From assembly GCA_963082975.1 (NCBI GenBank), contig OY720346.1, positions 22,500,720 to 22,564,719 on the forward strand: a stretch of DNA of 64,000 nucleotides, read 5' to 3'. The translations under genes were made by a program, and so were the position numbers. The DNA comes from Labia minor. Lineage: Eukaryota > Arthropoda > Insecta > Dermaptera > Spongiphoridae. Positions 56,706 through 64,000 of the stretch are shown here, piece after piece. The notes under the pieces were generated by a model. It saw nothing but the letters and a program-made list of their open reading frames with translations, was not told where the DNA came from and searched no databases. The first letter of the stretch is position 1. The number at the start of each line of letters is the position of its first letter.

Positions 56706-59333
56706 TTATTTTGTAAAGGGTAAAAGATTTTTAATATGAAATAAGGAAAATTTTTTATTTTTTTTATTCTTTTCTATTTTATATATAGAGTTTGATATTC
56801 TTTCTATAACTCTGTACGGCCCGTCTCGAATTTTGTCTAGCTTGTCTCTATTTAATTTATTTCCTAATTCTACATAAACTAAGTCATTTTTCCTAAATGA
56901 ATAATCCCTTCTTTTTTTATTTATTCTGAATCTGTTTTCTTCAGCTGACTTATTCGAGAATTTTAAAGCTTCTTTTCTATCATATTCCAGATCTCTTTCC
57001 TTGCTAAATTCTTCTGGAACTATCTCTGAATGTTTTCCAAGTAGTAAATATTCAGGAGAGAATCTGGTGGAACTGTGTGTTGTTCCATTATATTCTCTGA
57101 CACATTCTTCTGCCAAAACGGCCCATCCTTTTCCTTTATTTTTAGAATCATTTCTCTTTATCCTCAGCCTATTTGTTAAAGACTGGTTCACTCGTTCAAC
57201 TAAACCATTTGACTCCGGACAATCAGTACATGTGAAAATCAGTTTTATGTTATTCTTAGTTAAAAATTTTTTAAAATCTTCCGAATTTATCCCAGGATAC
57301 TGATCCGCCAACAGGTTATCTATTTGGTTCGAATCGTCAACCTTTTTTATAAGTTTAATAAAATCTTTTGACGATTGAGTTGTTGATGTTAAAATAAATA
57401 CAAATCTTGAGAAATGATCAATGAGCACATGCATGTATCTTTTTTTCGTATATCTGTCTTTGCAACCCCCTATTGTATCCAGGGACATGATTTCAAAGGG
57501 TCTTGTTGCTGGACCCAAAATGGATGCTTTTCCCAGTAATCTCTCTCTTCTTGACTTATTTTCTAAACATGCCTTGCATTCTCGGCAATACTTTCGTATT
57601 AAAAAATCCATTCCTTTAAAATAGTACTCAGGTCTAATTTTACTTAACATATGTTTTACCCCTATATGACCATAGTAGTTGTGAGTTAAATCTATTATTT
57701 TTTTTCCTAAGGACATAGATACAAATATTCTTTTGTCATCATTTATTTTCTTTAAATAAACTCCTTTTTCATTTATAATGTTTTTAGAATTGTTTATTTC
57801 AGTGATATTTAGACTTTGGTCTGCCATTATTTGTTCTTGTGTTATTAAGTTTACCACTTTGATGACATCTTCATTATGACAATCACTGAGGACTGGATTT
57901 CTGGAAAGGGCGTCGGCCTCAGTGTTTGTGCTGCCAGGGGCGTAAATGATTTCAAAGTCATATTGGGAAAGATAAAGAATTAATTCACCAAGGGGCTCAT
58001 CTGGTCTTGCATTTACTTTGAAATTTTCCAGGGGTTTGTGGTCTGTAATGACTGTAAATGGTTTATCTATTAACCAGTATTGCCAGTGTTGTACAGCTTC
58101 CTTTATAGCTAAACACTCCAAATAGATAGCCTTTCTTTTCTTTTGTAGTGGAGTTAGTTTTTTTGAAAAGTAGGCTACTGGATGTAAGAATCCTTCATCA
58201 TCTTTTTGCTTCAATATTGCACCGATTCCTTCCGACGATCCATCCGTAAATATGTAACTCTTCTTATTTGGATTAAAAATTAATAATATTGGCGAGGTAC
58301 ATAAAAGCTCTTTTACTTTATTAAAAGCACTCTGACATTTGTCCGTCCATTCAAACTTTACATTTTTTCTTAGTAAATTATGAAGAGGTTCTAACAATTC
58401 TACCGATTTGTCTATATACTTATAATAAAAATTTATTTTACCAAGAAATTGCCGTACATTTTTCTTATCTTTTGGAATTTTGAAATCTTTTATTGCTATC
58501 AAGTTATCTTTTAAAGGTCTTATTTTGCCTTTTTTAATAATATGTCCTAAATATTTAATTTCATTTTTCGCAATATTGCATTTTGATAATTTCAGCTTAA
58601 AACCTTCTTCTTTCAACATCTTAAAAACTAACTTTAAATGTTCTAAATGTTTTTCAAAACTTTCGGAGAAAATAAGGATGTCGTCAATATAATTCATACA
58701 GAACGTGTTTAAATTATTTCTCCTAATGGAATTTGCAAGAATTCTTTGAAAGATTCCAGATGAAGCTCGAAGTCCAAATGGGAGTACATTCCATTGAAAG
58801 TGGCCATTTTGTGTTACAAAGGCCGACTTTTCCCTATCCTTTCTTCTTAATGGTATAGACCAAAAGGCCGAATTAACATCCAATGCCGTGAACCAGTTGC
58901 AATTTCCTGCCTTTATCATTATATGATCAATTCTTGGGAAAGGATGAGACTCAGGTAATAAAATCCTGTTTAGACATGAATAATCGATACATAGGCGTGA
59001 TTTTTTTCCTTCGTCTTTCTTATAAGCCAATGTTACTGGAGCCGCAAAAGGCGAGCTTGATTCTTCAATTAGATTCATTTCTAAATATAATTTCCTTATA
59101 TCTTCATCTAGAGCCACCTTTGGGTTTCTGAAATTCCCGACCCTTGTCATACTTTTACAGGCTGCCTGAATAACGCTTAATTTCATCAGCTTAAGGTGAT
59201 GAGATTCGTGACGGTACTTTTCAGGAAATAAGTAAGTCAGGGAAGAGCCCTGGAAACTGATAGCGTGGAAGGAACTCACCATAGCGCCATCAACTTGCTC
59301 CTTGACCATATGTATTATAACCTTCGCTGCCAT
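56706..59333 (-). CDS. Gypsy pol: reverse transcriptase, RNase H, integrase
   Basis: An intact 875-codon frame. RT motifs: CIDYSCLNRILLPESHPFPR, FTALDVNSAFWSIPL, FGLRASSGIFQRIL and the catalytic YIDDILIF (about 58675-58700). RNase H has FTDGSSEGIGAIL (about 58220-58260) and AIYLECLAIKEAV. Integrase has the zinc-binding part (YGHIGVKHM ... CRECKACLENK, about 57555-57690). Catalytic acidic residues lie in SLDTIGG, LADQYPG and ESNGLVERVNQS. The end is typical of Gypsy (RDGPYRVIERI ... FHIKNLLPF). The first 80 or so residues do not resemble a protease, so the start codon appears to derive from a deletion joining the leader to a point just upstream of RT. Confidence 0.95.
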   Translation of the reverse strand: MAAKVIIHMVKEQVDGAMVSSFHAISFQGSSLTYLFPEKYRHESHHLKLMKLSVIQAACKSMTRVGNFRNPKVALDEDIRKLYLEMNLIEESSSPFAAPVTLAYKKDEGKKSRLCIDYSCLNRILLPESHPFPRIDHIMIKAGNCNWFTALDVNSAFWSIPLRRKDREKSAFVTQNGHFQWNVLPFGLRASSGIFQRILANSIRRNNLNTFCMNYIDDILIFSESFEKHLEHLKLVFKMLKEEGFKLKLSKCNIAKNEIKYLGHIIKKGKIRPLKDNLIAIKDFKIPKDKKNVRQFLGKINFYYKYIDKSVELLEPLHNLLRKNVKFEWTDKCQSAFNKVKELLCTSPILLIFNPNKKSYIFTDGSSEGIGAILKQKDDEGFLHPVAYFSKKLTPLQKKRKAIYLECLAIKEAVQHWQYWLIDKPFTVITDHKPLENFKVNARPDEPLGELILYLSQYDFEIIYAPGSTNTEADALSRNPVLSDCHNEDVIKVVNLITQEQIMADQSLNITEINNSKNIINEKGVYLKKINDDKRIFVSMSLGKKIIDLTHNYYGHIGVKHMLSKIRPEYYFKGMDFLIRKYCRECKACLENKSRRERLLGKASILGPATRPFEIMSLDTIGGCKDRYTKKRYMHVLIDHFSRFVFILTSTTQSSKDFIKLIKKVDDSNQIDNLLADQYPGINSEDFKKFLTKNNIKLIFTCTDCPESNGLVERVNQSLTNRLRIKRNDSKNKGKGWAVLAEECVREYNGTTHSSTRFSPEYLLLGKHSEIVPEEFSKERDLEYDRKEALKFSNKSAEENRFRINKKRRDYSFRKNDLVYVELGNKLNRDKLDKIRDGPYRVIERISNSIYKIEKNKKNKKFSLFHIKNLLPFTK

Positions 59334-59355
59334 CTCGGAAGAAGCTCGATTTGTT

Positions 59356-59655
59356 TTATAAGTGAGGGATTTATTTGGAGATAAAAGAAGTGAGATGTAG
59401 TTTCTGAAATGTATAGAGATATTTATTTACATATGTACATTGATTTTAAAATGGCCAAGCTAGTACCTGAAATGTATAGAGAAACAAATCTCAAGTCTCT
59501 TGGTAGCGTAACTTGGTTAAATTCATAAGGGGAAAAAATATATAACAAAATAATAGTGGATAGGTGCTTCTATGATGAATGCTTGTTTCTTTCTGTTCGT
59601 GTGTGTCTGGCTCTGTTCAATCCAACGCCCTCCCGTGGCCAAACCCGAACTTACA
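59356..59655 (-). repeat. Gypsy LTR (5' LTR on the minus strand)
   Basis: Partner of 56377-56676, apparently without differences. Only 22 bp separate it from the pol start codon, so leader, primer site and gag have been cut down to almost nothing. Confidence 0.9.
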
Positions 59656-61305
59656 TATATATATATATATGTATATATATTTAATATTATATGACCTGAA
59701 TCGAGAATGCACTCTGTACCAATGCCAAAAAAATATGTCTTATAGAAAATAATATATTAGATTACCAATTTCAATCAGATCTTTATTAGGATTTACTTCA
59801 GCATAAATAAGAATAGGAAGAAAAATGATCGAAAATTAAGAAAAAAATATATTTTTGAAAATTTTAATAAATTTGTCTTTATATCATGTTAATAATTTCA
59901 TACTAATCATTTTTTTATATTTAGAATTTTATTATAGGAATATTATTTTTATTATTATATATATAAAAGCCATAATCACAAATCACCTAATCCCATAATT
60001 CGGCAAGATAGATGGCGCTTTCGACCTGGATCTTTCAAAAAAAAAAACCAAAATTATCTATAAATTGTAATTTGATTTTTATGTGTTTTAAAAAAATTGA
60101 ATACTAGATTTCGTATTATATATATGTGCTTATATTTCATTCTTTTAATCCAATTTCTTCCTGGTGTTTGAATTTGTTGATAAATTAGTTCTTATTAATA
60201 TATTTATCGCTAATTTTTATTTTTCTATATTATGTATTAATATAAACAATTATATTATTATAATATAAGTTTTATTTGTTATAAAATAAATAATATATAA
60301 CTATAATTATTAAAATAAAACGTTTAATTAAATATTAAATTATTTGATTTTTATATAAATATTTAAATTATTATTTAAATTATATATTTATATATATACA
60401 CAGGCAACAGCCCAAAGATTAGCGCAACCAACAAATGTTAATATTAAACATGAATTTATCGACAAAAGATTTTTTTTTTATTTATTAATATCCACGACCA
60501 GAACAACATCAAAACAAAAATTAAAGACAATTCCGCTCAAGGCAGATTACTAAAAAATTATCATTAGGTATACAAAAAATATTGTTTTCAAAAAACTATT
60601 TAATTAATTGCTGCAAACCATGATAAATTCATTTTAAACTGAAATTGCAAACACCGTTTGTAACTTGTTCAACTAGTTTTAATATATATATTTTTTTAAT
60701 AGTTCAACTAGTTTTAATATATATTTTCTTAATAGGATTCCTTTAACAAAATCTTAACAATATTTTTCTACATCTCAAAACGTAGATTTTTATAAGTAAA
60801 ATATAATTTTATACAATCAACCAAAATAAATATTGATTTTATAATTATAATTATTTAATGAGATATTTTTTTGATTTTAATTTATAACTTATTGAAATAA
60901 ATAATAAATAATTTTTAGTAAAGAATTAACCCAGTTTACAGAAACCATTATTATTAGCATTATGATCGTAATTATGGATTATAAATTATCAATAAAAATA
61001 TTATTATGGTCGATACAGGATAACATTTGCCACAGAAAATTCATTAAACTTTTATTTAATTTTAAATAAATTAAATTTAAATTCTTATATATATATAATT
61101 TATTCTTTTTCATTATGATTATATTCATAAAAATTTATTTTTTTTTAATTCTTTCATAATTTATAAATAAATACTTTAAAAAAATGAACAGATTTTTTAG
61201 TTTTGAATTTTATAACTGAAATATGTCCTGTTTACTTAAATAAACACTTTGCTTAATGAAAAAATATATGGCTTTACCTAGAACTACAATTAAATGGTAA
61301 CTAGT
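59656..61305. other. AT-rich DNA with repeat fragments
   Basis: 60010-60115 resembles 41735-41830 (GATGGCG..., ATCTTTCAAAAAAA, TGATTTTTATGTGTTTTAAAA). 60667-60736 is a tandem duplication of a 35-bp unit starting GTTCAACTAGTTTTAATATA. No gene recognised. Confidence 0.45.
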
Positions 61306-61309
61306 ATTT

Positions 61310-61830
61310 GTGGAAAAGAGGAGCAACAACAAAGTTTGCATTTCGATGACTTTAAAGTGGATTAAATTGAAGCAATATTGTGGATAGATTACTTGAGCCC
61401 TTTCCTAAGCCCTCACTCATTTTTAATTTGTATTGCAAACCCTTTTGCGACCCTTTGCTGAGGTTTTATTACTAATTCTAATTTTGCATATGCATTAAGT
61501 GAATTAAGGATGGCGCAATTGGTCTGAGCCCTTCCGGCCCTTCTTATTCCTCGGTTTTATTACTGGCACACGCATATAAGGGCGCCGATACGATTGACTG
61601 GAGACCATTAAATGGACTTTACTTGTAAAACTGTTGCGGCGCGAAATAATAAAAAAGGGTTAGTGAGAGGGACGCAAGGGCGATGTTAAGGGATAAGGCG
61701 TTGAAGGGCAGTGAGGGGGCGATAAAAGCCCAAGTAATCGCCGAGGTTTGTTAAAACGAGTGCTCACTGATACAAGGGTGGAATTGAAATAACAGACGGA
61801 ACAAAACAGCCCTTATTTCGTTTTCACAGA
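61310..61830. promoter_or_regulatory. GC-rich candidate enhancer or promoter island
   Basis: About 500 bp of non-repetitive sequence, the clearest island in the 3' part. Motifs include CATATAAGGGCGCCGATACG, TGACTGGAGACCATTAAATG, GTTGCGGCGCGAAATAATAA, GGGCGATAAAAGCCCAAG and AGTGCTCACTGATACAAGG. No long frame on either strand and no relative in the window. Its composition and motif density match conserved developmental regulatory DNA, but this is inference. Confidence 0.4.
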
Positions 61831-62104
61831 ACTTTTTTTAATTGAATAAATCCTTTTAACATAAAAATGAACCAAAGCAGTTCAAAATAATATATATATA
61901 TATATATATATATAAAGGTAAAAATGAGTTTTATTTATATCATTGTTATTGGTTCATTCAAAAATGAATCCTTCTATGATCTTTAAAACAAGTATAAGTA
62001 CTTGAAGGAGAAAATTTAATACGAACGTTATGCACTCAAAACTAAAACTTTACTTTTACATAATTGTAGTCCAATAAAATTTTCAATAAATATATATATA
62101 AAGA

Positions 62105-62300
62105 TATTTGTTTGCACATTGCTTAGTTTTTAAAAAAATTTCCGTTTACGTTTCATGACCTCTAGAATCTAAAAGTGACTTTAGAATTTTTATCTGCCTA
62201 TAGATCGGCTGAACCGATTACCATGAAATTACATCTCAATATTTTTATATACCCCTATTTAAACATAGACTAAAAATTTTACCAATATCTAACAAACAAC
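62105..62300 (+). repeat. Dispersed repeat family T, copy 2
   Basis: Partner of 33196-33390, same orientation: CACATTG, GTTTCATGACCTCTAGAATC, AAAAGTGACTTTAGAATTTT, CGGCTGAACCGATTACCATG and AAATTACATCTCAATATT. Confidence 0.7.
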
Positions 62301-63010
62301 CTCAGAAATTAATTTTTAAAAATTTATATAATGCTCGATTTTGTTCATACAAGCGGGCTCAGTGGAGGGTAATTTTTCCCGGATTATTATCGTTCCCGGG
62401 AAATGGGAGATTTAAAAATTTTAAAAAATACTAAATTTGAGGAGGAAATTGTAAAAATATTACGAAAAAATTATATAAATGTTGTTTTTGCAAAAAAATA
62501 AAATAAATTTAATTGAAAAATAAAAAAATACAGAAAGATCATCAAAATATAACATAAACATAATTATTTTCTTTTACATGTTTAGAAAATAACATTTTAG
62601 AAACAAGAGGCAATCAAGGGAAATGTCGCCTAAAACGGAGATCCTTCATATTATAGGAGTAACGATTAGTTATTTCTTTTTGTTTTATTTTTTTTTGGTT
62701 TATTTTTTTCATTATTTATGTTCGATTTATTTATTTTTTTGGCATTTATTTTTGTATTTTGTTTTTCTTGTATATTTCTAAAAAGATGGAAAACTGATAG
62801 TGAAGTCTGTGATTTGGATGTTTTTGCTATTTTTATCACCACCCAAAAAAGTGTTCTGAAATAAGATACAGAATGTTTGTATATATATACTTGAATAAAT
62901 AAATAATAATATTTATTTATTTATCAAAAAATATAATTATGTCTTTACCTTACTCGCTCTCAACGACAGCTTATTTATATTAATTTAAATTAACTTTTAG
63001 TTTATTCTTT
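62300..63010. other. AT-rich DNA
   Basis: No gene seen. T-rich low-complexity sequence at 62660-62770. Confidence 0.5.
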
Positions 63011-63012
63011 TT

Positions 63013-63710
63013 ACCGACCGACGATAGTAAGGGAGGTATTGTTTTCACACCAAATTTCACATGTGGAGATTTTTACATATCTTCGCGAAACATGCATTTT
63101 CTTAACAGAAAAAAAGGATTTTAAGCATCATGTCTGTCCATCCGTCCGTCCTTCCGTATAGATGTGTACAGCTTGAACGGCTAAATAAACGGATTTTGAT
63201 GAAATTTGTTATATTTAGTGCATCAGTGGGATGAATTGACTAACTTTTGGTGCAAATCCGGAAACCGGAATAGGTAGTATTAGCGATCGACGATAGGAAG
63301 GGAAGGGTTATTTTCACACCAAATTTCACATGAGGAGATTTTTTTTATATATAACCACGAATCATGCACTTTGTATTGGTTTTATTCTCGAGAAAATCAT
63401 ATTTATTAGTTTTTTCTTGATTTAAAATTATATGACGTCATCCAGCCATTCATGACATCACAGCCTGGTCTTGCATTTATTAGTTTTTTCTTAATTTAAA
63501 ATTATATGACGTCATCCAGTCATTCATGACGTCACAGCCTGGTCTTACATATATATTATAAATAAAATAAAATTAAAAATATTTCTGTTATATGCCTATC
63601 TGTTTTTTATTACATTAATAGATATATTAAAATTATTTGAAATTGTTTCTGTAGCTGGAAATTAATTCGGTGGGTTCGGACCTGGCCACAAGTCAACTTA
63701 TTTGATTTAA
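63013..63710 (+). repeat. Dispersed repeat family R, copy 3 (longest)
   Basis: Starts ACCGACCGACGATAGTAAGG and ends GACCTGGCCACAAGTCAAC, covering the segments of the 29187 and 44690 copies. Includes the GTCTGTCC tract, ACGGATTTTGATGAAATTTG, and a 74-bp tandem duplication (63401-63474, 63475-63548) carrying ATGACGTCAT. No coding frame; mobile-element class not determined. Confidence 0.8.
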
Positions 63711-64000
63711 AAGTAAAATGAAATAAATTCCCATTAAGATAAAGATCGAATATATTTTGAACTCCTGAAATTTCTAACAAATTCTTAATTTATTACCAAT
63801 TATTTAATTTAATCATAAATTAAATAAATATTTATTAATTTCTATTTTAAACTTTTACATAAATTTATAATATATTCTGAACTTATATATACGTAATATT
63901 TTAAAGAATATATATATATATATCAAAAAAATTACGTCATCGATTTGAACCTAATTATTCTATAGATACATATAAAAATTAATTAATTAAATTTGAATAT

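Larger units (their letters stand above)
56377..59655 (-). mobile_element. Compact Gypsy LTR retrotransposon lacking gag and protease
   Basis: Terminal repeats of 300 bp (56377-56676 and 59356-59655) appear identical; on the minus strand they start TGTAAGTTCGGG. A polypurine-type tract (minus strand TTTGTGGGGGAGA) adjoins 56677. Total length is 3.28 kb against 5-7 kb for full Gypsy elements; the 5' half (gag, protease) is absent. Flanks are (TA)n on the right and TA-rich on the left, so a target duplication cannot be resolved. Identical LTRs plus an intact pol frame suggest recent movement, probably with proteins supplied in trans. Confidence 0.92.

Noticed and set aside
57001-59131. Plus-strand frames of 65-100 codons across the Gypsy pol
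   Set aside because: They are antisense shadows of the intact minus-strand pol frame and show no domain of their own.
60400-60600. Possible helicase-type coding remnant
   Set aside because: A short phrase of plausible codons only; stops follow immediately and no motif can be named.

Overview
The window is AT-rich nuclear DNA of an animal, most likely an arthropod. The evidence is spliced genes with GT..AG introns, a SoxB-type HMG-box gene, an insect-style type-B carboxylesterase, and a dense load of Copia, Gypsy, mariner, pogo/Tigger, hAT, SINE and non-LTR elements. There is no operon structure, ribosome-binding site, tRNA, rRNA or CRISPR array. The exact lineage cannot be fixed from the sequence alone.

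Region by region. 0.4-5.6 kb: a ten-exon secreted carboxylesterase gene on the + strand (modelled CDS 669-5448, 627 residues, complete Ser-Glu-His triad), with a 91-bp duplication just upstream and a poly(A) signal at 5584. 7.47-12.85 kb: a Ty1/Copia retrotransposon with identical 149-bp LTRs and a 5-bp target duplication. It is interrupted by a 1.5-kb rearranged Gypsy remnant with its own 4-bp target duplication, and it lacks RNase H. 12.9-13.4 kb: a 500-bp mariner deletion derivative. 13.7-19 kb: non-coding DNA with several GC-richer islands, a LINE remnant, a hAT-like miniature element and a SINE with 14-bp target duplications. 19.2-19.9 kb: a dispersed repeat (family S) that recurs inverted at 50.9-51.5 kb. 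20.38-20.87 kb: a SoxB-like transcription factor gene whose last codons may be spliced to a short exon at 25625-25682; the putative intron carries a LINE, a long inverted repeat and another 500-bp mariner derivative. 26-56 kb: a gene desert with LINE fragments in both orientations, a Tigger derivative, mariner and palindromic elements, dispersed repeat families R and T, an endonuclease-like fragment, a small array of GC-rich hairpins near 47.2-47.55 kb, and many short GC-rich islands that look like candidate cis-regulatory DNA. 56.38-59.66 kb: a compact Gypsy element on the - strand with identical 300-bp terminal repeats and an intact 875-codon pol reading frame but no gag or protease. 59.7-64 kb: AT-rich DNA, a GC-rich candidate regulatory island at 61.3-61.83 kb, and further copies of families T and R.

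Only two cellular genes are supported: the esterase and the Sox gene. The remaining protein-coding signal is transposon-derived. A reasonable inference is that the many GC-rich islands around the Sox gene are regulatory modules in a developmental-gene desert. The least familiar structures are the hairpin array at 47.2-47.55 kb, the palindrome-bearing tandem repeats inside the nested Gypsy LTR, and three dispersed repeat families (R, S, T) that share a similar core phrase.
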